This document shows positions 16,922 to 24,625 of a stretch of DNA of 24,625 nucleotides, in pieces. The DNA lies in NCBI GenBank assembly GCA_946885735.1, contig CAMPGW010000041.1:1-24625 (forward strand), written 5' to 3'. The position numbers and the translations under genes were made by a program. Source of the stretch: an uncultured Gammaproteobacteria bacterium. GTDB lineage: Bacteria > Pseudomonadota > Gammaproteobacteria > Xanthomonadales > Xanthomonadaceae. Below the pieces are notes generated by a model. The model saw only the letters and a list, made by a program, of their open reading frames with translations, did not search any database and was not told the DNA's origin. The number at the start of each line of letters is the position of its first letter. Position 1 is the first letter of the stretch.

Positions 16922-17509
16922 TCACTCGCTCCGTGGGGGCGCCGACGTGGCGTCCCGGGTGTCGTCGTCGCCGGCGGCGCCGGCGTCGTTCTTGCGGCGG
17001 CGGCCGCGCGGGCCGCCCGGCTTGGGCTGCGGGGCCAGGCCCAGCGCCACCAGGTCCGGCTGCAGCCGGGCCTTCTCGATGTTTTCGCTGGCGACGGAAA
17101 TCTCGCCGACGCCTTCGACGTCGAAGCGCACGCGTCCCTCCGCGGCGCCGACGATGCGCCCGCTGAAGCGGCGGCGGCCGTCCTGCGGCAGGCGCAGCGT
17201 CAGCTTGGCCTGCTCGCCGATGTAGCGCGCGAACTGCTCGACGGTGAACAAGGGGCGATCGATGCCCGGCGAAGACACCTCGAGCGTGTACTCGCTCTCG
17301 ATCGGATCCTCGACGTCGAGCAGCGCGGACACTTCGCGGCTGGCGGCTTCGCAGTCCTCGATGCCGACGTGGCGACCGGGCGCGTCGATGTACAGGCGCA
17401 ACAACGCGCTGTGCCCCGAGGGCACGAACTCGACGCCGAGCAACTCCAGCCCCAGCGACGCGACGGTCGGGGCGAGCAGTGCCTGGATCTGTTCCGCCTT
17501 GCCTTGCAT
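16922..17509 (-). CDS. rimP: Ribosome maturation factor RimP
   Basis: A 195-residue protein needed for assembly of the 30S subunit. Recognised from LGLELLGVEFVPSG, LRLYIDAPG, the DCEAASREVSALLDVEDPI block and the diagnostic YTLEVSSPGIDRPLF. The C-terminal SH3-like part is followed by a family-atypical tail of about 40 residues rich in Pro, Gly, Arg and Asp (about 155-195), probably disordered. ATG 17509 is the first good start and has a weak GAAGA purine stretch. It is the first protein gene of the block after the tRNA and its terminator. I found no convincing separate promoter in the short interval before it, so expression may depend on terminator read-through. Confidence 0.96.
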   Translation of the reverse strand: MQGKAEQIQALLAPTVASLGLELLGVEFVPSGHSALLRLYIDAPGRHVGIEDCEAASREVSALLDVEDPIESEYTLEVSSPGIDRPLFTVEQFARYIGEQAKLTLRLPQDGRRRFSGRIVGAAEGRVRFDVEGVGEISVASENIEKARLQPDLVALGLAPQPKPGGPRGRRRKNDAGAAGDDDTRDATSAPPRSE

Positions 17510-17540
17510 TCTTCGGTGTTGCCTCGTTGTGCTTGCGCGA

Positions 17541-17569
17541 AAAACAAAAAAGGGCCGTGAGGCCCTTTT
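17541..17569 (-). terminator. Strong intrinsic terminator after the tRNA-fMet gene
   Basis: A perfect 9-bp stem, 17548-17556 (AAAAGGGCC) with 17561-17569 (GGCCCTTTT), has a 4-nt loop. On the minus strand it runs into a T-rich tract (TTTTTTGTTTTT, complement of 17541-17552). It lies about 88 nt past the tRNA and 32 nt before the rimP start. It would separate tRNA from rimP transcription unless it is read through. The plus strand also has four T after the stem, but no gene on that strand needs it. Confidence 0.9.
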
Positions 17570-17596
17570 CCGGTACAGCTTGGTTCCGGTGCCGGC

Positions 17597-17610
17597 CTGC
17601 CCGAAGGCAG
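17597..17610 (-). promoter_or_regulatory. UUCG-loop hairpin in the tRNA 3' trailer
   Basis: Between the tRNA CCA end and the terminator, 17597-17601 and 17606-17610 form a 5-bp stem that on the minus strand closes a UUCG loop. It could mark a processing boundary of the tRNA precursor. Apart from this and the terminator, the 147 nt from rimP to the tRNA show nothing else I can support. Confidence 0.4.
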
Positions 17611-17656
17611 CCTCGGCAAGACCGTTACGATCCGGTGACCTGGACCGCCTCGAACG

Positions 17657-17733
17657 TGGTAGCGGGGGCAGGATTTGAACCTGCGACCTTCGGGTTATGA
17701 GCCCGACGAGCTGCCAGACTGCTCCACCCCGCA
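17657..17733 (-). tRNA. Initiator tRNA-fMet, anticodon CAT
   Basis: A 77-nt cloverleaf with CCA encoded (complement of 17657-17659). Anticodon loop CTCATAA sits on a stem with three consecutive G-C pairs (GGG/CCC), the hallmark of initiators. The acceptor stem is GCGGGG paired with CCCCGC, with position 1 (U) and position 72 (U) unpaired; the unpaired 1-72 end is needed for formylation. The T arm has GGTTCAAATCC. It occupies the place of E. coli metY, at the head of the rimP-nusA-infB block, here with its own promoter and terminator. Very secure. Confidence 0.98.
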
Positions 17734-17744
17734 GCAGGTGCGAG

Positions 17745-17774
17745 AGTATAGCGGGCGCCGCTGCGCCCGCGCAA
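17745..17774 (-). promoter_or_regulatory. Promoter of the initiator tRNA gene
   Basis: On the minus strand TTGCGC (17769-17774) is followed by an 18-nt spacer and TATACT (17745-17750), 11 nt before the first tRNA base, so the 5' leader would be only a few bases. The spacer is almost wholly an inverted repeat: 17751-17758 (GCGGGCGC) with 17763-17770 (GCGCCCGC) around CGCT. The hairpin could also act at the end of nuo transcription, although it lacks a T tract. The -35 begins only 22 nt past the nuoN stop. Confidence 0.72.
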
Positions 17775-17795
17775 GGTAGATTCGACCTTGGCCGA

Positions 17796-19244
17796 TCAGC
17801 CGGGGAACGCCGCCTGGCACCAGGCCAGCAGCGGTTGCGCGAACAGGCCCAGCACCAGCAGTGCGCCGGCGTTCAGCGCGAAGGCCGCCCGCAGGTGGCT
17901 GTCCGGATGGATCTGGGCGCCGTCGCCCTCGGCTTCCTCGAAGAACATCGCGCGGATGATCCGCAGGTAGTAGAAGGCGCCGAGAACCGCGCAGACGACG
18001 GACAGGATGGCCAGCCAAGTCATGCCGGCGTCGAGCGCGGCGCCGATGACCACCAGCTTCGACCAGAAGCCGAGGAAGGGCGGCACGCCAGCCAGCGAGG
18101 CCATGATGAACAGCACCAGCAACGCATGCCCCGGGTGGGTCTTCCACAAACCGCGGAAATCGGCGATGCGATCCGCCTCGAAGCCGCGCCGCGAGAGCAG
18201 GATGATCGCGCCGAAGGCCGCCGCCCCCATCAGGGCGTAGCTCAGCGCATAGAACATCGCCGCCGCGTAGCCGAGCGGGCTGGCGTTGGCCAGGCCCATG
18301 AACAGGAAGCCGACGTGCGAGATGGTCGAATACGCCAGCAGCCGCTTGAAGTTGGTCTGGGCCAGCGCAATGACGTTGCCGACCACCAGCGAGGCCGCCG
18401 CCAGCCACGACAGCATCACCCGCCAGTCGGTGTCGAGCGGACCCACGCCCGCCTCGAGCAGGCGGTATGCCATGCCGAAATAGGCCAGCTTGGGCGCGGA
18501 GCCGATGAAGGCGGTGATCGCCGTCGGCGCGCCCTGGTAGACGTCCGGCAGCCACATGTGGAAGGGCGCGGCGCCGAACTTGAAGGCAATGCCCACCAGC
18601 ATGAAGACCACGCCGAGCGCGAGGATGGTGTCGTTGCCGGCGGTCGCGCTGGCGGCGTAGATCTCGTCGAGCTGCAGGCTGCCGGTGGCGCCGTAGATCA
18701 TGGACATGCCGTACAGCAGCAGGCCCGAGGCCATCGAGCCGAGGATGAAGTACTTCATCGCGGCCTCGGAGGCGACCTTGTTCTCACGGTCCATGCCGAC
18801 CAGGCCGTAGGAGCTCAGTGCCAGCAACTCGAGGCCGAGGTACAAGGTCACCAGGCCGGCCGAGGACACCATCAGCATCATGCCGAGCACGGCGAACAGC
18901 ACCAGCGCGTAGAACTCACCCTTGAACAGGTCGCGATCCTGCAGGTAGGGCTTGGCGAACAGCAGCACCAGCGCGGTGACGCCGAACATGCCCAGCTTGA
19001 GCACGTCGCTGGCGACGTCGCGAACGAAGAAGTTGCTGAAGGCGAAGCTCTGCACGGTGGCCATGTCGCGGACCACCAGGACCGAGGCCGCCACCAGGAT
19101 CAGCAGCGCCAGGAAGTGGGTCAGTCCGCGCCGCTGCGGCGACAGGAACAGGTCCACCATCAGCAGGCCGAAGGCGGCGGCGCAGACGAAGATCTCCGGG
19201 ATCAGCAGCTGCAGGTCGGCGACGGTGACGAGGTTGGGCAGCAT
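17796..19244 (-). CDS. nuoN: NADH:quinone oxidoreductase subunit N
   Basis: Antiporter-like proton-pumping subunit of the complex I membrane arm. 482 residues, about 14 membrane helices. The key acidic and basic residues are present: Glu139 in YLGLELLAL and Lys222 in AFKFGAAPFHMWLPD, followed by VYQGAPT. ATG 19244 has AAGGGAA upstream and lies 10 nt after the nuoM stop. It is the last gene of the nuo operon. No T-rich terminator follows it; only the hairpin inside the tRNA promoter lies downstream. Confidence 0.98.
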   Translation of the reverse strand: MLPNLVTVADLQLLIPEIFVCAAAFGLLMVDLFLSPQRRGLTHFLALLILVAASVLVVRDMATVQSFAFSNFFVRDVASDVLKLGMFGVTALVLLFAKPYLQDRDLFKGEFYALVLFAVLGMMLMVSSAGLVTLYLGLELLALSSYGLVGMDRENKVASEAAMKYFILGSMASGLLLYGMSMIYGATGSLQLDEIYAASATAGNDTILALGVVFMLVGIAFKFGAAPFHMWLPDVYQGAPTAITAFIGSAPKLAYFGMAYRLLEAGVGPLDTDWRVMLSWLAAASLVVGNVIALAQTNFKRLLAYSTISHVGFLFMGLANASPLGYAAAMFYALSYALMGAAAFGAIILLSRRGFEADRIADFRGLWKTHPGHALLVLFIMASLAGVPPFLGFWSKLVVIGAALDAGMTWLAILSVVCAVLGAFYYLRIIRAMFFEEAEGDGAQIHPDSHLRAAFALNAGALLVLGLFAQPLLAWCQAAFPG

Positions 19245-19254
19245 GTCGGTTCCC

Positions 19255-20787
19255 TTACAGCTTGCTGGCGGTGATCTGGACGACCAGCTGCGCGACCGAG
19301 GCGTCCATCAGGTCGGTGAGCGGCTTGGGGTAGACGCCGAGCGCGAGCACGCCGGCGGCGAAGATGCCCAGCACCCAGGCCTCGCGCGCGTTGATGTCGG
19401 TGAGCTCGGCGACGTGGTGGTTGGCGACCTTGCCGAACACGACGCGCTTGACCATCCACAGCGTGTAGGCGGCACCCAGGATGAGCGTGGTGGCGGCGCC
19501 GAAGGCGACCAGCTTGTCGTACTGGAAGGCGGCGATGACGATCATGAACTCGCCGACGAAGCCCGAGGTGCCCGGCAGGCCGGCGTTCGCCATCGCGAAG
19601 AACACGAACAAGGCGGCGAACCACGGCATGGTGTTCACCACGCCGCCGTAGTCCTTGATCATGCGGCTGTGCACACGGTCGTACAGGACGCCGACGCAGC
19701 TGAACATGGCGGCCGAGACGAACCCGTGCGAGATCATCTGCACCATCGCGCCCTGGATGCCCAGCCGGGCGGCATCGCCGGCGCCGTAGTCGCGGGCCAG
19801 CTTGAAGGCGATGAAGGTGCCGAGGGTGACGAAGCCCATGTGCGCGATCGACGAATAGGCGATCAGCTTCTTCATGTCCTGCTGGGCCAGGGCCACGAAA
19901 CCGATGTAGATCACCGCGATCAGCGACAGCGCCACCACCAGCCAGGCGAACTCGCTGCTGGCGTCGGGGACGATCGGCAGGTTGAAGCGCAGGAAGCCGT
20001 AGCCGCCGATCTTGAGCATGATCGCCGCCAGCACCACCGAACCCGCGGTCGGGGCCTCGACGTGGGCGTCCGGCAACCAGGTGTGCACCGGGAACATCGG
20101 CACCTTCACCGCGAACGCGGCCAGGAAGCCGAAGAACAGCCACATCTGCTCGGTGCGGTCGAGCGGCAGCGCGGCCAGGTCGGCCAGCTGGAAGCTGCCG
20201 CCCTTCAGGTACAGGTAGATCAGGCCGATCAGCATGAAGACCGAGCCCAGGAAGGTGAACAGGAAGAACTTCACGCTCGCGTACACGCGCCGCGGGCCGC
20301 CCCAGACGCCGATGATGATGAACATCGGGATCAGCATGGCCTCGAAGAACACGTAGAACAGCATCGCGTCGGTGGCGCTGAACACGCCCACCATCAGGCC
20401 TTCCAGGATCAGGAAGCTGGCGAAGTACTGGTGCACGCGGCGATCGATGGCCGACCACGCGCCGAGCAGCACCGGGATGGTCACCAGCGTCGTCAGCACG
20501 ATCAGCGCCACCGCGATGCCGTCGGCGCCGAGGTTGTAGCCGATGTCGAAGGCCGGGATCCAGGGATGCGATTCGACGAACTGCATGCCGGGGTTGGCGT
20601 TGTCCACGCCGGCCAGCAGGCCGAGGCTGAGCACGAAGGTGATCAGCGCCACCAGCAGTGCGAAGCTGCGCGCCTGCGCCGCGCGCTGGTCGCCGAACAT
20701 CAATGCCAGGGCGCCGCCGGCGATCGGCAGCCAGATCAGCAGGCTGAGGAGGGGCCAGGTCGTGGGCATGGAGGCGTCCAGGTTCAT
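19255..20787 (-). CDS. nuoM: NADH:quinone oxidoreductase subunit M
   Basis: Second antiporter-like proton-pumping subunit. 510 residues from ATG 20787, with Glu149 in YVFFEAMLIP and Lys228 in AVKVPMFPVHTWLPDAH, both required for proton translocation in this family. The chosen start overlaps the nuoL stop by 4 nt (ATGA), which supports it over a second Met six codons later (20769). The open frame extends further upstream inside nuoL, but that part is out-of-frame shadow. The N-terminal region LLIWLPIAGG and the C-terminal amphipathic part are typical. A TAA stop lies 10 nt before nuoN. Confidence 0.98.
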   Translation of the reverse strand: MNLDASMPTTWPLLSLLIWLPIAGGALALMFGDQRAAQARSFALLVALITFVLSLGLLAGVDNANPGMQFVESHPWIPAFDIGYNLGADGIAVALIVLTTLVTIPVLLGAWSAIDRRVHQYFASFLILEGLMVGVFSATDAMLFYVFFEAMLIPMFIIIGVWGGPRRVYASVKFFLFTFLGSVFMLIGLIYLYLKGGSFQLADLAALPLDRTEQMWLFFGFLAAFAVKVPMFPVHTWLPDAHVEAPTAGSVVLAAIMLKIGGYGFLRFNLPIVPDASSEFAWLVVALSLIAVIYIGFVALAQQDMKKLIAYSSIAHMGFVTLGTFIAFKLARDYGAGDAARLGIQGAMVQMISHGFVSAAMFSCVGVLYDRVHSRMIKDYGGVVNTMPWFAALFVFFAMANAGLPGTSGFVGEFMIVIAAFQYDKLVAFGAATTLILGAAYTLWMVKRVVFGKVANHHVAELTDINAREAWVLGIFAAGVLALGVYPKPLTDLMDASVAQLVVQITASKL

Positions 20788-22973
20788 CCCTCGCCCATCC
20801 TGCCGAGCATCGCCAGCAACACGATGAGGCCGAGGATCATGGCGAAGGCGTAGTGGTAGAGGTAGCCGGACTGCAGGCGGCGCGCCAGCAGCGCGAAGCG
20901 GTCGACCAGCCAGGCGCTGCCGTTGACGATGCCGTCGATCAGCCAGGTGTCGCCGAAGCGCGAGGCGAGCTTGCCCAGGCCGAGGCCGCCGCCGGCGAAG
21001 CCCTTGATCCACAGGTCGTCGAAGCCGTACTTGTTGTCGAGGATGCGGACCGGCAGCGCGAGCATCGTGCGCGCCCGGGCGGCGAGGTCGAGGCGGAACA
21101 GGTAGAGGAAGGTCGCGAGCGCGAAGCCCGCGAGCGCGAGGTAGAGCACCGGCGTCTTGAACCCGTGCAGGGCCATCGCCCAGGCGCCGTGGAAGCCTTC
21201 CGCCAGCGCCGCCATCGCGCCGTGGCGCTCGGCGACTTCGATCGCACCCTGGAAGAAGGGCTGGACGGCATGGTGGCCGGTCATGTCCTTGCCGAACAGC
21301 ATCGGGCCGATGGTCAGGAAGCCGATGAAGATCGACGGAATCGCCAGCAGCACCAGCGGCACCGTCACCACCCAGGGCGACTCCTTCGGCTCGACCGGGC
21401 CATGGTGGCCGTGATCATCGTGCGCGTCGTCATGGGCGCCGTGGCCCGCATGGGCATGCTCGGACTCTTCGTGGCCCGCATCCACCGCGGCCTGCGCGGC
21501 GTCCGCGTCGTGCGCGGCGGCCGCCTGCGCATGGTCGTCGTGCGTACCATGGGCGACGTCGCGGAAACGCTCCTTGCCGTGGAAGGTCAGGTACAGCAGG
21601 CGGAAGCTGTAGAAGCTGGTGACGAACACGCCCAGCAGCACCGCCCAGTAACCGTAGGTCGCCACCCAGGTATGGGCCTCTTCGGCGTGGTGCGCCGCGG
21701 CCTCGATGATGGTGTCCTTGGAATAGAAGCCGGACAGCAGCGGCGCGCCGGTCAGCGCCAGGGTGCCGATCCACATGGTGATGAAGGTGACCGGCATGTA
21801 CTTGCGCAGGCCGCCCATCCGGCGCATGTCCTGCTCGTGGTGCATCGCGATGATCACCGAGCCGGCGCCCAGGAACAGCAGCGCCTTGAAGAAGGCGTGG
21901 GTCATCAGGTGGAACACCGCGGCCGAATAGGCCGACACGCCCAGCGCCACGGTCATGTAGCCGAGCTGGGACAGGGTCGAGTACGCGACCACGCGCTTGA
22001 TGTCGTTCTGGACGATGCCGATCAGGCCGGTGAACAGCGCCGTGGTCGCGCCGATGAACAGCACGAAGGCCAGCGCGCTGTCGCTGAGCTCGAACAGCGG
22101 CGACATGCGGGCGACCATGAAGATGCCCGCGGTGACCATCGTCGCGGCATGGATCAGCGCCGAGATCGGAGTCGGGCCTTCCATCGAGTCCGGCAGCCAG
22201 ACGTGCAGCGGCACCTGCGCGGACTTTCCCATGGCGCCGATGAACAGGCACACGCAGATGAAGCCGGCGACGCTGACTTCCCAGCCAGGGAAGTTCAGCC
22301 AGCCGATGGCGGGCACGAGCTCGAAGGGCTGGGTCGGGATGGACGAAGCGTTGGCGAACACCGCGCTGTAGTCCAGGGTGCCGTACCAGTAGGCCACGCC
22401 GGCGATGCCCAGCAGGAAGCCGAAGTCGCCCACCCGGTTGACCAGGAAGGCCTTGAGGTTGGCGAAGATGGCGCTCGGCCGCGTGTACCAGAAGCCGATC
22501 AGCAGGTAGGACACCAGGCCCACCGCCTCCCAGCCGAAGAACAGCTGGAGGAAGTTGTTGCTCATCACCAGCATCAGCATCGAGAAGGTGAACAGCGAGA
22601 TGTAGGCGAAGAAGCGCTGGTAGCCCGGGTCGTCCTTCATGTAGCCGATGGTGTAGACGTGCACCAGCAGCGAGACGAAGCTCACCACCACCATCATCAT
22701 CGCGGTGAGCGAATCCACCAGGAAGCCGACGTGGGCGCTGTAGCGGCCGACCTCGAAGAAGGTGTAGATGTTCTGGTTGAAGGGCCCGACCTCGCCCATC
22801 GCCAGCTTCCACAGCACCTGGCAGGACACCAGGAAGCTGATGGCGACGCCGGCGATGGTGGCGGAGTGGGCGCCCGCCCGGCCGATCCGGCGGCCGAACA
22901 GGCCGGCCAGGATCGCGCCCAGCAGCGGCGCCAGCACGACGATCAGCAATTCCCGCGCGGTGAGCTGGTACAT
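20784..22973 (-). CDS. nuoL: NADH:quinone oxidoreductase subunit L with His-rich insert
   Basis: The distal antiporter-like subunit, carrying the long lateral helix along the membrane arm. It has 729 residues, well above the roughly 613 of E. coli. Catalytic residues are intact: Glu149 in LFFGWEAVGL and Lys250 in GAMGKSAQVPLHVWLPD. Much of the extra length is an insert at about 475-523, following FYSFRLLYLTFHGKE, that holds 13 His among Ala, Asp, Glu and Gly (segments such as HGTHDDHAQ and HDDHGHHG). A further segment around 540-620 also looks longer than usual. Start ATG 22973 is 4 nt after the nuoK stop; the stop overlaps nuoM. Product certain; the role of the insert is unknown. Confidence 0.97.
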   Translation of the reverse strand: MYQLTARELLIVVLAPLLGAILAGLFGRRIGRAGAHSATIAGVAISFLVSCQVLWKLAMGEVGPFNQNIYTFFEVGRYSAHVGFLVDSLTAMMMVVVSFVSLLVHVYTIGYMKDDPGYQRFFAYISLFTFSMLMLVMSNNFLQLFFGWEAVGLVSYLLIGFWYTRPSAIFANLKAFLVNRVGDFGFLLGIAGVAYWYGTLDYSAVFANASSIPTQPFELVPAIGWLNFPGWEVSVAGFICVCLFIGAMGKSAQVPLHVWLPDSMEGPTPISALIHAATMVTAGIFMVARMSPLFELSDSALAFVLFIGATTALFTGLIGIVQNDIKRVVAYSTLSQLGYMTVALGVSAYSAAVFHLMTHAFFKALLFLGAGSVIIAMHHEQDMRRMGGLRKYMPVTFITMWIGTLALTGAPLLSGFYSKDTIIEAAAHHAEEAHTWVATYGYWAVLLGVFVTSFYSFRLLYLTFHGKERFRDVAHGTHDDHAQAAAAHDADAAQAAVDAGHEESEHAHAGHGAHDDAHDDHGHHGPVEPKESPWVVTVPLVLLAIPSIFIGFLTIGPMLFGKDMTGHHAVQPFFQGAIEVAERHGAMAALAEGFHGAWAMALHGFKTPVLYLALAGFALATFLYLFRLDLAARARTMLALPVRILDNKYGFDDLWIKGFAGGGLGLGKLASRFGDTWLIDGIVNGSAWLVDRFALLARRLQSGYLYHYAFAMILGLIVLLAMLGRMGEG

Positions 22974-22977
22974 GCGG

Positions 22978-23283
22978 TCAGCCCTTGAGCGAGTCGAGTT
23001 CGGCGACGTTGATCGTGCGCCGGTTGCGGAACAGGGTGACCAGGATGGCCAGGCCGATCGCGGCCTCGGCCGCTGCCACGGTGAGGATGAAGAACACGAA
23101 GACCTGGCCGGCGGCGTCGCCGGCGAAGCGCGAGAAGGCGACGAAGTTGATGTTCACCGACAGCAGCATCAGTTCGATGCACATCAGCAGCACGATCAGG
23201 TTCTTGCGGTTGATGACGATCCCGGCCACGGCCAGCGCGAACAGGATGGCGCCGAGGATGAGGTAGTGGTTGAGCGTGATCAC
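22978..23283 (-). CDS. nuoK: NADH:quinone oxidoreductase subunit K
   Basis: A 101-residue, three-helix subunit of the proton path between NuoJ and NuoN. Conserved membrane Glu37 ([16 protein letters not shown]) and Glu73 (AAAEAAIG) are present. The start is GTG at 23283, whose last bases form the nuoJ stop (GTGA, 4-nt overlap), implying coupled translation. No ATG lies near the expected N terminus, and the N-terminal sequence [14 protein letters not shown] is the usual one. Confidence 0.97.
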   Translation of the reverse strand: MITLNHYLILGAILFALAVAGIVINRKNLIVLLMCIELMLLSVNINFVAFSRFAGDAAGQVFVFFILTVAAAEAAIGLAILVTLFRNRRTINVAELDSLKG

Positions 23284-23900
23284 TGGCCCTCCCCCGGGCG
23301 CGCGTCGGCCTTCATCTTGACCAGGCGGATGCGGTCCTCGCGGCGGACCATCACCTGCCGCGAGGGATCCTGGTGCTTGGTGCCCTCACGGCGGCGCAGG
23401 GTCAGCATCACCGCCACCACGATGGCGACGGTGAGGATCACCGCGGCGATCTCGAACGGCAGCATGAACTCGGTGAACAGCGAGCGGCCCAGCCACTCGA
23501 TGTTGCTGCCCGCCTCCGCCGCCGGATCCAGCGGCGGCAGCGTGGACTGCACCTGCGCCTGCTTGGCGCCGACCAGGCCCACCACCTCGAACAGCATCAC
23601 CGCCGCGACCACGGCCGCGACCGGGAAGTAGCGGGCGAAACCCTCGCGCAGCGGGGTGACGTTGAGGTCGAGCATCATCACCACGAACAGGAACAGGATC
23701 ATCACCGCGCCGACGTAGACCAGCACCAGCACGATGCCGAGGAACTCGGCCTGCAGCAGCAGCCACAGGCAGGCGGTGGAGAAGAAGGCCAGGATCAGCG
23801 AGAGCACCGCGTGGACCGGGTTGCGCACGGTGATCACCGAGATCGCGGACAGGACCGTGACCAGGGCGAAGGCGAAGAAGGCGATCAGTTCGAAGCTCAT
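23280..23900 (-). CDS. nuoJ: NADH:quinone oxidoreductase subunit J
   Basis: Membrane subunit with five predicted helices, beginning [16 protein letters not shown], with the characteristic [23 protein letters not shown] (shown in family to host a pi-bulge helix) written here as positions about 56-80. 206 residues, slightly longer than E. coli because of a charged C-terminal tail of about 38 residues after [12 protein letters not shown] 23900 has GGGGA upstream. The frame is open further upstream inside nuoI, but that part is a shadow. It is 13 nt downstream of nuoI and overlaps nuoK. Confidence 0.97.
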   Translation of the reverse strand: MSFELIAFFAFALVTVLSAISVITVRNPVHAVLSLILAFFSTACLWLLLQAEFLGIVLVLVYVGAVMILFLFVVMMLDLNVTPLREGFARYFPVAAVVAAVMLFEVVGLVGAKQAQVQSTLPPLDPAAEAGSNIEWLGRSLFTEFMLPFEIAAVILTVAIVVAVMLTLRRREGTKHQDPSRQVMVRREDRIRLVKMKADARPGEGQ

Positions 23901-23913
23901 GGGATCCCCTGCC

Positions 23914-24402
23914 TCAGCGGTACGGCGCGTCGGCGGCGCGGCGGGCGGCGATTTCCGCCTCGAAGCGGTCGCCGATGGCCAGCAGTTGCGGCTTGGTAAC
24001 GATATTTTCGCCGCGGTTCTCGAAGTGGTACTCGTGGATGCTGGTCTCCACGATCGAATCCACCGGGCAGCTCTCCTCGCAAAAGCCGCAGAAGATGCAC
24101 TTGAACAGGTCGATGTCGTAGCGCGTCGTGCGGCGGGTGCCGTCCTCGCGCGGTGCGGCGTCGATGGTGATGCACGAGGCCGGGCACACCGCCTCGCACA
24201 GCTTGCAGGCGATGCAGCGTTCTTCGCCATTGGGATAGCGGCGCAACGCGTGCAGGCCGCGGAAGCGCGGCGACTGCGGGAACTTCTCGAACGGATAGTT
24301 CACCGTGTACTTGGGCTTGAACATGTACTTCAGGGTCAGCCACATGCCCTGCAGGAACTCCAGGAGCATGAGCGACTTGAGGTAGCTGGCGACGCGCGTC
24401 AT
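23914..24402 (-). CDS. nuoI: NADH:quinone oxidoreductase subunit I (two [4Fe-4S])
   Basis: Ferredoxin-like subunit at the junction of the peripheral and membrane arms, carrying clusters N6a and N6b on the electron path to N2. 162 residues. Two motifs are complete: Cys63, 66, 69, 73 ([12 protein letters not shown]) and Cys102, 105, 108, 112 ([12 protein letters not shown]). The N-terminal amphipathic region ([14 protein letters not shown]) fits the membrane-associated helix. ATG 24402 lies 4 nt after the nuoH stop; an upstream in-frame extension is shadow. The gap to nuoJ is 13 nt. Confidence 0.98.
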   Translation of the reverse strand: MTRVASYLKSLMLLEFLQGMWLTLKYMFKPKYTVNYPFEKFPQSPRFRGLHALRRYPNGEERCIACKLCEAVCPASCITIDAAPREDGTRRTTRYDIDLFKCIFCGFCEESCPVDSIVETSIHEYHFENRGENIVTKPQLLAIGDRFEAEIAARRAADAPYR

Positions 24403-24406
24403 GGCA

Positions 24407-24625
24407 TCAGGCTCCCAGGACGAACCAGTCGTTGTAGGCGGCGATGGCGGTGAAGAAGATCCACGCCAGCGTGATCGGGATGAACACCTTCCAGCCCAGC
24501 CGCATGATCTGGTCATAGCGGTAGCGCGGGAAGCTGGCGCGGAACCACAGGTAGGCGAAGGCGAAGAACCCGGCCTTCAGGAACAGCCACCACCAGCCAT
24601 TGGCCGACAGCAGCGGCACGCCCCA
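24407..24625 (-). CDS. nuoH: NADH:quinone oxidoreductase subunit H, C-terminal part (5' end outside window)
   Basis: Only the last 72 residues are inside the window, and the frame is open to the edge. The segment contains [41 protein letters not shown] in register (two hydrophobic helices joined by the Arg/Tyr-rich FPRYRYDQ loop), which is diagnostic for the C terminus of this quinone-site subunit. It ends [10 protein letters not shown], 4 nt before nuoI. Assigned by sequence and by gene order. Confidence 0.95.
   Translation of the reverse strand, partial: WGVPLLSANGWWWLFLKAGFFAFAYLWFRASFPRYRYDQIMRLGWKVFIPITLAWIFFTAIAAYNDWFVLGA

Noticed and set aside
17697..22988. Three long plus-strand open frames opposite nuoN, nuoM and nuoL
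   Set aside because: They are antisense to well-supported complex I genes; one even begins inside the tRNA gene. They are dominated by His, Gln, Asp and Arg.
1..24625. CRISPR arrays, insertion sequences, phage or toxin-antitoxin genes
   Set aside because: No spaced direct repeats, transposase motifs or paired small genes were seen; repeats found are short inverted repeats in gaps.

Overview
The window is a strongly GC-rich piece of bacterial chromosome. It carries the end of a respiratory complex I (nuo) operon, then an initiator tRNA, then the translation/RNA-processing block rimP-nusA-infB-rbfA-truB-rpsO-pnp, all on the minus strand. The metY-nusA-infB...pnp order is classic for gammaproteobacteria. 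Direct attachment of nuoN to that block, together with the protein sequences, suggests the Lysobacterales/Xanthomonadales. That placement is inference from gene order and recalled protein character, not from a search.

Layout. Positions 1-3295 (+) hold the end of a GltD-like flavoprotein with a double [4Fe-4S] tail, followed by korA and korB of a thiamine-dependent 2-oxoacid:acceptor oxidoreductase. All three overlap by 4 nt and should work as one unit (2-oxoacid oxidation, with electrons passed through Fe-S clusters). Positions 3343-6040 (+) encode a membrane-anchored Hanks-type Ser/Thr kinase with TolB-like and TPR domains, then a PilZ (c-di-GMP) protein 31 nt downstream. Positions 6045-6494 (-) hold a small orphan protein with an HExxH motif. 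Positions 6542-8668 (+) hold an N-formylglutamate amidohydrolase-family gene and an unrecognised polytopic membrane protein. A hairpin terminator with a UUCG loop at 8683-8706 separates these from the converging pnp block.

Positions 8732-17509 (-) contain pnp, rpsO, truB, rbfA, infB, nusA and rimP, the machinery for transcription antitermination, translation initiation, 30S maturation, tRNA pseudouridylation and mRNA decay. A clear sigma70-type promoter lies directly upstream of rpsO. The rpsO and pnp leaders both hold strong inverted repeats, consistent with autoregulation. Positions 17548-17774 hold the tRNA-fMet gene with its own promoter and a strong intrinsic terminator. Positions 17796-24625 (-) contain nuoN, nuoM, nuoL, nuoK, nuoJ, nuoI and the end of nuoH, the membrane arm and the Fe-S connecting subunit of NADH:quinone oxidoreductase. 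Gaps in this operon are short or negative.

Most of the window is conserved housekeeping DNA, and I see no mobile element, CRISPR array, phage or defence locus. No stretch over 300 bases lacks a gene. The items most worth a second look are: the rpsO leader with mutually exclusive hairpins; the multi-hairpin pnp leader; promoters whose spacers or -10 boxes sit in palindromes; the U1-U72 mismatch in the initiator tRNA; the His-rich insert in NuoL; the kinase-PilZ pair; and two orphan proteins (HExxH protein, 429-residue membrane protein).
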